DNA from: Alentia gelatinosa
Taxonomy: Eukaryota > Annelida > Polychaeta > Phyllodocida > Polynoidae
DNA length: 64,000 nt
Direction: 5' to 3'
Assembly (NCBI GenBank): GCA_950022655.1
Contig: OX465584.1
Coordinates: 1,993,694 to 2,057,693, forward strand
Each line of letters begins with the position of its first letter. Position 1 is the stretch's first letter. The position numbers and the translations under genes are program-made. This document shows positions 31,957 through 42,430 of this stretch, in pieces. The notes beneath the pieces are model-generated. The model ran no database searches, had not been told where the DNA came from, and saw only the letters and a program-made list of their open reading frames with translations.

Positions 31957-32964
31957 ATGGAAGTTTTCAAGCCCCCACCCAATGTCAGCTTTACTTCAGG
32001 CAATGTAGCTGAACAGTGGAGAAGGTGGGAACAACAGTTCAAGGTGTATTATGAAGCAGCTGAGTTGGTGAAAAAAGGACCAAAGACTAGGGTAGCTATT
32101 TTGCTACACTGTGCTGGTCCAGAGGCACAGGATATTCACAGTAACTTTGTGTTTAGTGACAATGAAGGGGATAAGGCAGATGACTACAAGGCAGTGCTAA
32201 AGAAGTTCAGAGAGTATTGTGAACCAAGGAAAAATGAGATGTTTGAGAGATATAAATTCTGGCAACGCAATCAGCATGAGGGTGAATCAATTGACCAATG
32301 GGTAAATGATCTCAGAATATTGCTGGGAAGCTGTGAGTATGGGGATCAAAAGGACAAAAATCTCAGAGATAGGATTGTGTTTGGGGTAGCTGACACACGT
32401 GTCAAGGAAAGACTACTTCGTGAGGCAGATCTGACGTTAAGCAAGGCATTAGATATTTGTCATGCAGCAGAGGCAAGCAAAGTCCAGTTAAAAACTATGA
32501 CAGGTGAGACGCAGAAAAGCCATGATATGCACACCATAGGCAGGAGTAGGCAAAATTTTAATGGCAAACCATCAAACTTCAAGCAGCAAGGTTCAGGGGA
32601 CAGAAGCTATAGGTTCCAGCCTCAGCATAAGGATGGTAAAGCGCACAGGACTCAAGGCAAAGATTGTGAGTATTGTGGTGGTAGGCATCCCCCACGTAAA
32701 TGCCCAGCATATGGTAATACCTGTAACAAATGCAGTCGCCTCAACCACTTCGCCAGTGTATGCCGTGATGGTAGCTTTGTCAGAAAGAAGGTGCATGTCC
32801 TCGAGCAGGAGGAACAGGAAGAATCCGAGGGTACTGAGTATGAAGATAGTGACTATCTTTTTGTTGGTTCATTATATGTGGGTGCAGTAGCCGAGCAAAA
32901 GTGTGACAGTGATGCTAATAAGTGGTATGAGACTGTGACTATTGGGGGTGAACTGGTATGCTGA
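31957..32964 (+). CDS. gag: Gypsy Gag protein
   Basis: About 335 residues from the ATG at 31957. The N-terminal half has the usual Gag helical region (EQWRRWEQQFKVYYEAAEL, ESIDQWVNDLRILL). Two zinc knuckles near the C-terminus, CEYCGGRHPPRKC and CNKCSRLNHFASVC, would bind the element's RNA. An acidic stretch follows. The frame ends at TGA 32962-32964. The next frame is the same register, so the two may once have been, or may still be, one Gag-Pol protein. Confidence 0.9.
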   Translation: MEVFKPPPNVSFTSGNVAEQWRRWEQQFKVYYEAAELVKKGPKTRVAILLHCAGPEAQDIHSNFVFSDNEGDKADDYKAVLKKFREYCEPRKNEMFERYKFWQRNQHEGESIDQWVNDLRILLGSCEYGDQKDKNLRDRIVFGVADTRVKERLLREADLTLSKALDICHAAEASKVQLKTMTGETQKSHDMHTIGRSRQNFNGKPSNFKQQGSGDRSYRFQPQHKDGKAHRTQGKDCEYCGGRHPPRKCPAYGNTCNKCSRLNHFASVCRDGSFVRKKVHVLEQEEQEESEGTEYEDSDYLFVGSLYVGAVAEQKCDSDANKWYETVTIGGELVC

Positions 32965-35900
32965 AGACTGGACACTGGAGCAGAAGCAAATGTATTGACC
33001 GAATCAGTTGTACGCAAAATGCAGAACGTAAATATAAAAAGCACCAAGACCATTTTGAACGCAGTCGGCAACTATCAAATATACCCGAGAGGCACAGTGG
33101 TGCTTAAATCATCAGCACATACAGGTCAGAGTGGCAATTTCAAATTCTATGTTACTGACAAAGCAGACACGCCAATTCTGGGACATGAAGCGTGTGAGCA
33201 GCTGCATCTTGTAAAGCGTGTGAATATTCGTACATGTGAGCCAAAGCATTTCAACTTAACAAAAGACCATGTAGAAAAAGAGTATGCAGATGTCTTTAGG
33301 GGAGTAGGTCAGTACGACAAAGAGTATGATATGCAGCTAAATGAAAAAGCACAGGGCACAATCCAGCAGCCACGCAGAATTCCCTATGCAACGCAACCAA
33401 AGCTTAAAAAGACACTTGCAGATTTAACGCAGCGAGGCATCATTGCAGATGTGGACAGGCCCACAGAGTGGGTCAGTAATCTAGTGATCGTTGAAAAAAA
33501 GAATGGCTCGCTGCGGGTGTGTCTCGATCCAAGGCCATTAAACGAGGCAATCAAACGTGAAAGATATAATATCCCGACTCCCGCAGATGTACAGGCCCAT
33601 TTAGCAGGCAAGACTATCTTCACAGTAGTAGACATGAAAGATGGTTATTGGCATGTTAAACTCAGCGACCAGGCATCATACTATTGCACATTCAACACTC
33701 CATGGGGACGGAAGCGGTTCTTGCGCATGCCTTTCGGCATCTCTTCAGCAAGAGAAATTATGCAAAAACGCAATGAAGAGACATTTGGTGACATCAGTGG
33801 AGTTCATGTCATAGCTGATGACCTTATCATTGCAGCAGCTTCCGAGCAGGAGCATGACTTGATTTTGCGCAAGGTCTTTGAGCGAGCAAGGGACAAAGGT
33901 GTGAAATTCATCTTCTCAAAAGTCCAGTTCAAAGTCAATGAGGTTGAGTACATGGGCAACCTGGTCTCATCGCAAGGACTTAAGCCAGACCCGAAGAAAA
34001 TTGAGGCAATTGTCGGCATGCCTACACCGACAGACGTGCCCTCTCTTCAACGCCTACTGGGCATGGTCAAGTACCTGGCTCAGTATATTCCAAACGAATC
34101 CACCATCACAGCCCCTCTCCGAGCTCTACTTAAGCAGGACACTGAGTGGAACTGGACCTATGAGCATGATGCTGCAATGCGTAAGCTACAAGACATTCTT
34201 ACAAGTGAGCCAGTTCTGGCATTCTATGATGTGACAAAGCCAGTGACTATTCAGGCCTATGCATCACAATCTGGCCTGGGAGCATGCCTCCTACAGGATG
34301 GTAATCCAGTGGCCTATGCATCTCGCTCCATGACTTCAGCAGAAGAAAACTATGCACAAATAGAGAAGGAGATGCTGGCAATCTCCTTTGCTACCAAGAA
34401 GTTTCACCAATACATTTATGGTAAACCAGACATACGTGTGCAGACCGATCACAAGCCCCTTGAGAGCATTCTCAAGAAACCCATGTGCAAGGCTCCACCA
34501 AGACTACAGAGACTCATGTTAACTATTCAGCCATATGATCTGGTTGTCTCATATGTGCCCGGGAAGTACATGTACCTGGCCGACACACTGTCTCGTGCAT
34601 ACATCAAAGGACAGCCTGATATGTCCATAGACGATGAAATGACTAGAGTGGTACATAGCCTCATCGAGAATACCACTGTGAGTGCAGCAAAGATGGACGA
34701 AATCCGTGAGGCCACAGACAAGGACCCAACTCTCCATCAGGTTAAGTGCCTTATATTGGATGGGTGGCCAAAATCAATCAAGAGCATTCCAGTTGAAGTC
34801 CGCGCTTATTGGAATATCAGGGATGAGCTGCATGTAGCTGAGGAAATCATCTTTCTGAGGGAGCGCGTGGTAGTTCCCATGCAGCTGCGTCAACAGATGC
34901 TCGCCCTTATCCATGAAAGCCACCTGGGAACAGAGAAATGTAAGGCCCGTGCAAGAACTGTTTTATATTGGCCCGGCATGGGCAGTGACATTGAGCAGGT
35001 TGTGCAAAGATGCTCAGTTTGCATGAAATACCAGCGAAGTCAGCAAAAGGAGCCAATGATCCCGCACAAGATAATTGATGGTGTATGGCGCAAGATCGCT
35101 ATGGATATTATGACATTCCATGGCCAGGATTTCCTTGTTATCGTTGACTTTTTCTCAAAGTACCCCGAATTCTCACAGCTCCCAGACAAGACGGCAAAAA
35201 CAATTGTGACACATACCAAGAGCATGTGCGCCCGCTTCGGAATACCAGAGGAAGTGGTGAGTGACAACATGCCCTTTGGTAGCCGCGAGTTCCGGAACTT
35301 TGCAAGTGAGTGGGGCATCAAAGTTACCACCTCAAGCCCAGGATATGCCCAGTCAAATGGGCAGGCAGAGAGATTTGTACAGACACTTAAAAACCTGTTC
35401 AAGAAAGCAGACGAGGATGGCCGTGACCCATATTTAGCACTGCTGGAATACCGGAATACACCACTGACGGGTCTTATATACTCACCAGCACAACTTCTTA
35501 TGAGCCGAACCCTGTGGTCCAAAATACCAACAAGTGATGTGCTCTTACGCCCCAGGGTGGTGGAAGCACATGAGGCCCTCAAGAAGAGACAGCAGCGCCA
35601 GAAGTCGTACTACGACCAGCATGCCACATCCCTCAAGCAGCTTCACCCCGGTGATGTGGTGCGGGTGCAGCGAGGAAGTGTATGGGAGCCAGCCATTGTG
35701 GCTGACAAGTGTGACCAGCCCAGGTCATACACCATCCAGACTGAGCAGGGGTTGCTCCGTCATAACCGCAGACACTTGAGGAAGTCTGCTGAGTGCCCAT
35801 CCCAGCTCATCCCACCGTCAGATGACTACGCCATGGTGGAAGTGAACCCCCAACGACACGCAGATGTGAGGTCTACTGAGCCTCCACCTGCGGAGGTAGA

Positions 35901-36009
35901 GCCGTCTGAGTTGGTGGCTTCCTCAGAGCCTGTACTAACAGACTCTACCCAGAGGACGCGAAGTGGGCATCCCGTGAAGAAACCGAGCCATTTTGATGAC
36001 TATGTCTAG
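32965..36009 (+). CDS. pol: Gypsy Pol polyprotein (protease, RT, RNase H, integrase)
   Basis: An open frame of about 1014 codons after the TGA. In order: aspartic protease active site LDTGAEANVL starting three bases past the stop; reverse transcriptase with VCLDPRPLNEA, RMPFGISSA and a VIADDLI catalytic motif (ADD in place of the usual DD context); RNase H with YASQSGLGACLLQDG and TDHKPLE; integrase zinc finger HESH...CSVC; integrase core with DIMTFHG, SDNMPFGS and NGQAERFVQ; and a C-terminal GDVVRVQRG chromatin/DNA-binding region. No ATG sits before the protease, so expression probably depends on the upstream Gag frame. No other stop or frameshift was seen. Confidence 0.92.
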   Translation, partial: RLDTGAEANVLTESVVRKMQNVNIKSTKTILNAVGNYQIYPRGTVVLKSSAHTGQSGNFKFYVTDKADTPILGHEACEQLHLVKRVNIRTCEPKHFNLTKDHVEKEYADVFRGVGQYDKEYDMQLNEKAQGTIQQPRRIPYATQPKLKKTLADLTQRGIIADVDRPTEWVSNLVIVEKKNGSLRVCLDPRPLNEAIKRERYNIPTPADVQAHLAGKTIFTVVDMKDGYWHVKLSDQASYYCTFNTPWGRKRFLRMPFGISSAREIMQKRNEETFGDISGVHVIADDLIIAAASEQEHDLILRKVFERARDKGVKFIFSKVQFKVNEVEYMGNLVSSQGLKPDPKKIEAIVGMPTPTDVPSLQRLLGMVKYLAQYIPNESTITAPLRALLKQDTEWNWTYEHDAAMRKLQDILTSEPVLAFYDVTKPVTIQAYASQSGLGACLLQDGNPVAYASRSMTSAEENYAQIEKEMLAISFATKKFHQYIYGKPDIRVQTDHKPLESILKKPMCKAPPRLQRLMLTIQPYDLVVSYVPGKYMYLADTLSRAYIKGQPDMSIDDEMTRVVHSLIENTTVSAAKMDEIREATDKDPTLHQVKCLILDGWPKSIKSIPVEVRAYWNIRDELHVAEEIIFLRERVVVPMQLRQQMLALIHESHLGTEKCKARARTVLYWPGMGSDIEQVVQRCSVCMKYQRSQQKEPMIPHKIIDGVWRKIAMDIMTFHGQDFLVIVDFFSKYPEFSQLPDKTAKTIVTHTKSMCARFGIPEEVVSDNMPFGSREFRNFASEWGIKVTTSSPGYAQSNGQAERFVQTLKNLFKKADEDGRDPYLALLEYRNTPLTGLIYSPAQLLMSRTLWSKIPTSDVLLRPRVVEAHEALKKRQQRQKSYYDQHATSLKQLHPGDVVRVQRGSVWEPAIVADKCDQPRSYTIQTEQGLLRHNRRHLRKSAECPSQLIPPSDDYAMVEVNPQRHADVRSTEPPPAEVEPSELVASSEPVLTDSTQRTRSGHPVKKPSHFDDYV

Positions 36010-36308
36010 TATTGATTTGTGTGGGATGCAAAGTGACCGTCCCATGAAGAAACCGAGCCGTTTTTAGTGACTATGTCTAGTCTTGATTATCGGTGCTAAA
36101 TTTTATAGCATTGCATTTCAGTTGTTTAGAGCTAGTGTTTATCACCAGTATGTTAGTGACTTTTAAACAAAGGCTTTATTGAAGCATTCACCATCTAACA
36201 TAATTGATATCTGTTTGTATCAACCGAAAGACCTATCTTGATATTCATGTGAGACTGCATATCAAAGACCCACTATCTCATAAGGCAACGCTTCCTAAAG
36301 AAGGGAGA

Positions 36309-36438
36309 TGTAACAGATAACGTATTCTGTGTTGTGAGACCTGAATAAACAGATCAGATGTGCTTCAATTATCATTCACACAGGTTCTTATTCTTAGAAC
36401 TAGTCCTGACAAATCTAAGCAATATAAGAAGAACTACA
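36309..36438 (+). repeat. 3' LTR of the Gypsy element
   Basis: 130 bp, preceded by a purine tract and followed by the CCAGT target duplication. Confidence 0.93.
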
Positions 36439-36505
36439 CCAGTCTCTTGTTGATTAATCAGAATAACGACTGTGCTGTAAGCTGTGCATAATAATATATA
36501 AAAAA

Positions 36506-37004
36506 AACCTCAGGAAAATGTCTATGCCATTGGTTTTTATGGATGGTTGATGTGTAGACCTACATAGTTTCTTCGATATGTTTGATATGCTATATCTGTA
36601 TGTAAGTAAATATGTAGGTTTACCGAGGTAATAAAACAGTCACATATCATTCCCGATGTGACATTGACACTCACACTGTGACAGTGTAATTTGTCAGCAT
36701 CAAAGCATCAGCGGAAATTACGAACACCGCTTGTTTCAGCCGTTTTTGGCTTTTATATCTATTAGGATTAGGAATCCGATGATAGAAAGGGTATAATTTA
36801 GGGAATTTTACTCTATAATCCCGAATTACAGGCAGCTTCAATGGATATAAATCGGAAAACTTTGGTCCATTGTAGACTGAAACTCGAAACGATAACCAAG
36901 TGACAGTCTCTGTTTAGACAGGTTGCCTCTATGTAGTTTCTTATTTTTTCCATAAAACATCAACCATCCATATAAATCAATGGTATAGATATATTCCTCA
37001 GGTT
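36506..37004. mobile_element. About 500-bp MITE
   Basis: Arms of about 48 bp, 36506-36554 (AACCTCAGGAAAATGTCTAT, TATGGATGGTTGATGT) and inverted at 36957-37004. No coding capacity. Confidence 0.8.
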
Positions 37005-37490
37005 ATTCATGTACTAATGTGGTCAGCTTATAGCAGTGTCATTACTTTGATCATTAACAACAGACTAGATATCAAAAGTCGGAAAAACTGTGGGGATGCG
37101 GCCATTGTTTACTTTTTCGGAGAACGCACGCTGGCCACCGGAAACTAACTGTGCGCAAGAATTCTGGGATACCGTACAGAGGTCTATACTGTTGTGTGGT
37201 TGTTGGTCTATGAGCAGCTCAGCAGGGTAGACTTTGTGGAGTGACTGGTAGGACAACAACATGAAGTGAAACTAGTAGTGTGTCTGTTTATTCACTAGAG
37301 GGGGCTACTATATGTAGTATTGTCAAGATACACAAGGTGGCGATAGTGTATGTAAGAATAAGTAGAGGACACGTAACATATACTACGTCGGTAACCAGCG
37401 AAACCCGGAACTTGGTCAACAGACTGAATTACGGGATACCTCAATAGGGTCTAGGGAGAGCATATTTCTCGTTGTTCTTTCTAGAGGTCC

Positions 37491-38033
37491 ATGCAGCTAC
37501 CCAAGCGTTGGCCAGTGAAATGCGATTATTGGTTACCCTGCGAAAATCATGTTTTATCGCTCACTATAGCAAACAAAGCCCAATACCAACCAACAAAACC
37601 ATACCAACCAACAGAAGCCCAACCACACCACCAAAGCCACCAACCAAAAACAACTACCAAGACAATAAATTACAAACCCGAAGACCTAGGCCACATAATA
37701 GGCAAGGGTGGCAAAACACTAAACAACCTCTCAGCAACATACAATGTCACCATCGATCCATCATACCGAACACCACAAGAGGAGGGCAGAATCAAAATAA
37801 CCAGAACAATAGCAAACATCCAATCAACAATAGACGAAATAGACGCAAAACTCTCCAAAGTAATACACAACCACAGAACAGTAATAAGATCACCAGAAAC
37901 AAGAACAAACTCCAACCCCAACAAACACCAACAAACCCGCTACAGAAGTCGCTCACCAAGCCCCAAAAGCACCAAACACAGACACCACCACACCTCAAGA
38001 CATGATGAACACTACCAGGACCAAAGAAGATAG
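37491..38033 (+). CDS. LINE ORF1 with KH RNA-binding domain
   Basis: A frame of 180 codons, though the first ATG at 37491 lies before the compositional boundary and may not be native. Residues about 62-127 form a KH-like fold: LGHIIGKGGKTLNNLSATY with the GxxG loop, then GRIKITRTIANIQSTIDEI. KH domains bind single-stranded nucleic acid, a fitting role for an ORF1 that coats its own RNA. The tail is basic and rich in Arg, Ser and His. LINE ORF1 proteins usually carry other RNA-binding folds, so the KH call deserves a profile search. Confidence 0.7.
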   Translation: MQLPKRWPVKCDYWLPCENHVLSLTIANKAQYQPTKPYQPTEAQPHHQSHQPKTTTKTINYKPEDLGHIIGKGGKTLNNLSATYNVTIDPSYRTPQEEGRIKITRTIANIQSTIDEIDAKLSKVIHNHRTVIRSPETRTNSNPNKHQQTRYRSRSPSPKSTKHRHHHTSRHDEHYQDQRR

Positions 38034-38204
38034 GACAAAGGCCAACACCCCCCAAGAAAAACACCAACCAACAAACACAAACATACCACCAAAACAACAA
38101 CCAGAAGAAGGAACAAATAGAAAACAACAACAAAATAAATCAAACAATAAACAAACAAAGAAAAAAAAACCAGAAAAAGAAGGAAAAAAAAGAAAAACCA
38201 ACCA

Positions 38205-39440
38205 GACATCAAAATACTATACACAAACATAAACGGCATAACCGGGAAAAAAAACAGCCTGATAACAGCAATGAAAACACACAACACAACCATAGCAATC
38301 ATTAACGAAACAAAAACGAAAAACCCACCAAACATAGAAGGCTACACCTGGTACCATAAACCCAGGAAAAATCAAGGAGGAGGCGTAGTAGGAATCCTAG
38401 TCGACAACAACTTAGTACATACCACACAAGAACCAGACCTACCCAATCACACCGAAACAGAATCAATATGGATACAACTCAAACAAGCAAACAAAACAAT
38501 AGTGATAGGAACCTTCTACGGCCCACAAGAAAACAAAAATATAAACAAAGTACAAACCATCTACAATGAACTCACCACACAAATAACAAACCTCAAACAG
38601 ATAGGGGAAATCCTAATAATAAGCGACTTCAATGCCAAACTCAAAATAAACCAAGACAATATACAACAAACCAAGTCAAGAAACGGACAGCTCCTGGAAG
38701 AACTCATAGAGACAACCAACCTACCTGCCCTATCAACAGAGAAAGACACTATACAATGGACCAGGACCAACAGAAAAAACCCAACACAAAGATCAATCAT
38801 AGACTACGCGCTCTGTACCAAAGGTATGTACGAACAAATAAACAACACTAACATAGACCACCAAGGCCACCTAGACATAAGAGGCACAACTAAAACCCAA
38901 ACTGACCACAACACAATCACCCTTAACCTGGAAAACAACCCCTACAACGACAAACAAAAACCAAGGAAAAAATGGGCAAACGCAACGAAGGAGAAATGGA
39001 ACAAGCTCAACACAAACCTCAACGAAGAACTGACAACCAACCCCCCAAAGACCTACACAGAATTCCAAACAGCGCTAACCGAAGCCCTACAAAAAAACCT
39101 AGGAACTATCACCATAAAAAAACAGAACAAAACCCCCGACTCAGCCACAAAAAAGAAACACAAAAGACAGAAAAACAAAATGAAAAAAGAATACAAGAAA
39201 GCAAGCAAAACAAACAACCAACAACAGATCAATGAAACAAGAGAAAACCACAAAAAAATCCCCCTCAAGATAAGACAAGAATTTGAAAAACAACTCAAAC
39301 TAGACACAAAAAATAAACTACAAACACTAATAGACCAGGGAGGCACAAAATCAAACCTATTCTGGAAAATAAGGGAAAAACTAATAGGACAAAAACAAAA
39401 CAACTACGACACAATAGACGAAAACAATAACAAACCCTAA
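38205..39440 (+). CDS. LINE ORF2 N-terminal part: APE-type endonuclease
   Basis: The frame contains the endonuclease/exonuclease/phosphatase motifs in order: ILYTNINGITGK (TNING, Asn), INETKT (catalytic Glu), IISDFNAKL (DFN), IIDYAL and TDHNTI (terminal DH). A basic, Lys/Asn-rich linker follows toward the reverse transcriptase. It ends at a stop caused by a register change near 39435, after which the RT continues in another frame. Confidence 0.85.
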   Translation, partial: DIKILYTNINGITGKKNSLITAMKTHNTTIAIINETKTKNPPNIEGYTWYHKPRKNQGGGVVGILVDNNLVHTTQEPDLPNHTETESIWIQLKQANKTIVIGTFYGPQENKNINKVQTIYNELTTQITNLKQIGEILIISDFNAKLKINQDNIQQTKSRNGQLLEELIETTNLPALSTEKDTIQWTRTNRKNPTQRSIIDYALCTKGMYEQINNTNIDHQGHLDIRGTTKTQTDHNTITLNLENNPYNDKQKPRKKWANATKEKWNKLNTNLNEELTTNPPKTYTEFQTALTEALQKNLGTITIKKQNKTPDSATKKKHKRQKNKMKKEYKKASKTNNQQQINETRENHKKIPLKIRQEFEKQLKLDTKNKLQTLIDQGGTKSNLFWKIREKLIGQKQNNYDTIDENNNKP

Positions 39441-41654
39441 ACTAGCCAAAGAACACATAGCAACCTACTTTGAAAACCTCTACCGAGCCAGGGAAGGAAC
39501 CGGCAACTACCAAACCTGGACAAACCACATCATACAAAACAACCACAACATGAGACAATCAGACCAAGCAAGTGAACCGATAAAACCATTCACAGAAACT
39601 GAAATAAACAAAGCAATAAAAACACTGAAGAGAGGTAAAAGTAATGGACCAGACACCATACCAAACGACCTAATAAAAGAACTAAACCAAGAGAATAAAA
39701 ACCAACTCCTAACACAACTAAACAAAATAAACAAAACACACACAATTCCTACCCAATGGCAGGAGGGAACTATCACAAGAATCTACAGGCAAAGGTACCA
39801 AGGGCCAATGTAAAAACGAACGAGGAATAACCGTATCAAGTAACCTCGGAAAACTATACGAAAGGCTAATAAACAACAGAATCAAACAGCACATAAACAT
39901 AACCCCAGCCCAATTAGGAGGAAGAGAAAGAGCCTCTACAATAGACCACATCATAACAATAAAAGATGCCATCAAGGCCAACAAAAAACAAAACAAACCA
40001 ACATACATAACCTTCCTAGAGGTCACCAAAGCATACGACAAAGCCTGGATAGAAGCAATAATGTATACAATGAACAAAAAAGGGGTCAACGGAGGAACGT
40101 TGGACATAATAGACAAACTGAACATAAACATAACAGCAAAAATAAACACCAAACATGGACAAACAAGACAAATTAAATCAAGGACAGCATTAGGCAAGGA
40201 GGAGTCCTAGCTGTCACCCAATATGCAGCGATAATGGACGAAATAAACCAAACAATAGAAAACCTGCCTACTATGGGTTGACGACGTAGCAATAATAACA
40301 AACAACACAAACCAACACCAACAACTACTGAACATAACAAACGAGATAGCAAACAGATACAGGATCGAATTCGGGGAAGAAAAATCAAAAACGCTACTAA
40401 TCGGAACAGGGAACAAAACACAAATGAAGCTGGGAAACAAAAACCTACAATACACAACACAATACAAATACCTAGGAGAAATAATCAACGAGAAAGGAAA
40501 CATAGACGACCAAATAATAGAAATAAGAAAAAAACCAGAAGCAGCATACCAAACCATAATATACTTAGCAAAGGACGATAACTTCAAGGGAATACAAATG
40601 GAGACCATATGGAAACTGATAGAGACATGCATTATCCCAATAATCACCTATGGATCTGAAACCTGGCAACTAAACAAACAAAAAACCTGGCAACTAAACA
40701 AACAACAAACCAAACAAATCAACTCAATACTAGACAACATAATCAGAAGAACACTAAATACACCCAACACAACCCCCAGAGAAAACCTATATATAAAAAC
40801 AAAACTAAAAGACCCAGAAACACACATGAAAACCAAACGCCTTATGCACTACTGGAAAACCCAAAACAAGAAAACCATAACCCCAATAACAGACACCAGC
40901 CATTGGAAAAAACACACAGAGGAAATCCTAACAGAAATCAACACCGACCCAAAACAAGCCACCCAACTAACAAAAATCCAATGGAGAAGAAAAATAGAAC
41001 AAGCAAACAAGAGAACAAGAGAATATAATCAAAATCACAGAAACAAAATCCAAGACAAGATACCTTACAAACAGAACAGACTGGACCAGAAAACAAAGAC
41101 CATGCTACATTACAAGCCTAACAAGAAACCAAGCCAGCACCATCTTCAAACTAAGAAACCGAATGTACAACTCCAAGGATAACTTCAAGGCAGCACATCT
41201 GACATTGAACTGTAGGGGGTGTGGCCAGAAACAGGAAACAATCCATCACATACTAAACCAATGCAAGACAATACACCAATCAGACCAAACCAGAATATAC
41301 ATAAACCAAACATTCGAAGAAAATATAGACTGCCTGAAACAAACAGCAAAAAAAGCCAAGACAATAGAACAACAAATAATAGACAGTGAAAACCAAAACA
41401 AAGAACAACCAGAACAACAACAACCAAAAACAACCAAGAAACGAAACAACAAAACCCAAGAACCCCGAAACACAGACACGACAGAAAAAGAAACAATCCC
41501 AAATAACAACCAACAACAAGACACAAACAATAAACAAAAAAAAACAAGAACCAAACCAACCAAGAAATACAAAAACAAAACAGCACAGCTCGCGGAGACA
41601 CCAAGTCCAAGGTTGAGCGACCTGGAAATCCGGGAAAGTGCACAAGAGAATTAA
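39441..41654 (+). pseudogene. LINE ORF2 reverse transcriptase and zinc knuckle, frameshifted
   Basis: RT pieces occur in changing registers: KRGKSNGPDTIPNDLI (to about 39788), RGITVSSNLGKLYERLIN and TFLEVTKAYDKAW (to about 40183), RQGGVLAVTQYAAIMDEI (to about 40270), then WVDDVAIITN, the catalytic VDD motif, followed by about 300 open codons to 41182. A zinc knuckle CRGCGQKQETIHHILNQC lies in yet another frame at 41205-41260. A 24-bp direct duplication gives WQLNKQ twice near 40665-40700. Each break looks like a one- or two-base indel. Confidence 0.8.
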
Positions 41655-41748
41655 AAAATTAAAAAGCCAGTATAGGTCAGGAAGGCATATTAGGGACTAT
41701 GGTGGGATCTGGATTCAAATAGTGTTTTCCTAAAAAATCTTATAGATT

Positions 41749-42430
41749 GACTTGTGCTGCATATCTAATGAGTTTAAGTAAACATTTGTTTGTAAATGAT
41801 AACTATTTGTGATCACCTCTCCCTACTACCGTGGTGTACGCATTTGGTCCAAACTTCCTGCAGCGATTCAACACCTACTGAGTATTGAAGAGTTTAAAAA
41901 ACTAGTGGCTTCCACAGCGGGTTTTAATGACTAGATGACTTCCGACAAACTTTCTACTCATCCTCATCATTCATTTAATTTCTCTCATATACACTTATTA
42001 TATATTAAATCTTGATCTCGATGTAAAATTGACCGATTGTATGTCTATAGTTTTCCAACCCAACTGTATCTGAAAAACTCATATATCATGACTTGTGCTG
42101 CATATCTAATGAGTTTAAGTAAACATTTGTTTGTAAATGATAACTATTTGTGATCACCTCTCCCTACTACCGTGGTGTACGCATTTGGTCCAAACTTCCT
42201 GCAGCGATTCAACACCTACTGAGTATTGAAGAGTTTAAAAAACTAGTGGCTTCCACAGCGGGTTTTAATGACTAGATGACTTCCGACAAACTTTCTACTC
42301 ATCCTCATCATTCATTTAATTTCTCTCATATACACTTATTATATATTAAATCTTGATCTCGATGTAAAATTGACCGATTGTATGTCTATAGTTTTCCAAC
42401 CCAACTGTATCTGAAAAACTCATATATCAT
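41749..42430 (+). mobile_element. CR1/Jockey-type LINE 3' end, tandemly duplicated
   Basis: Two copies with a period of 341 bp (41749-42089, 42090-42430). Each encodes the tail of a reverse transcriptase (YYRGVRIWSKLPAAIQHLLS, then FKKLVASTAGFND and a stop) followed by a 3' untranslated region. The second copy runs on into GATGATACTTTGC and an A-run, the natural LINE end. Confidence 0.8.

Larger units (their letters stand above)
31573..36438 (+). mobile_element. Complete Ty3/Gypsy LTR retrotransposon (Metaviridae)
   Basis: Two 130-bp LTRs (31573-31702 and 36309-36438) start TGTAACAG, end ACTACA and differ at one base. They are flanked by the duplicated target CCAGT (31568-31572 and 36439-36443). 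A primer-binding site starting TGGTGTCAGAAGT follows the 5' LTR and a purine tract AAAGAAGGGAGA precedes the 3' LTR. The LTR contains AATAAA. Gag and Pol share one frame and are separated by a single TGA. Near-identical LTRs imply a recent insertion. Confidence 0.95.
37570..41655 (+). mobile_element. Non-LTR retrotransposon (LINE) with KH-domain ORF1, decayed
   Basis: Base composition switches near 37570 to a plus strand dominated by A and C with little G or T, and returns to normal near 41650. Within it are a KH-domain first ORF, an APE-type endonuclease, a reverse transcriptase and a C-terminal zinc knuckle. At least five register changes break the second ORF, so this copy is inactive. The 5' limit and target duplication were not found. 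The clade was not assigned. Confidence 0.85.

Noticed and set aside
35040..35582. 180-codon minus-strand ORF
   Set aside because: Antisense shadow of the Gypsy integrase.
37792..41645. Leu/Phe/Cys-rich minus-strand ORFs up to 159 codons
   Set aside because: They are the reverse-strand shadow of an A/C-rich LINE; hydrophobicity comes from base composition (TTT, TTG, TGT codons).
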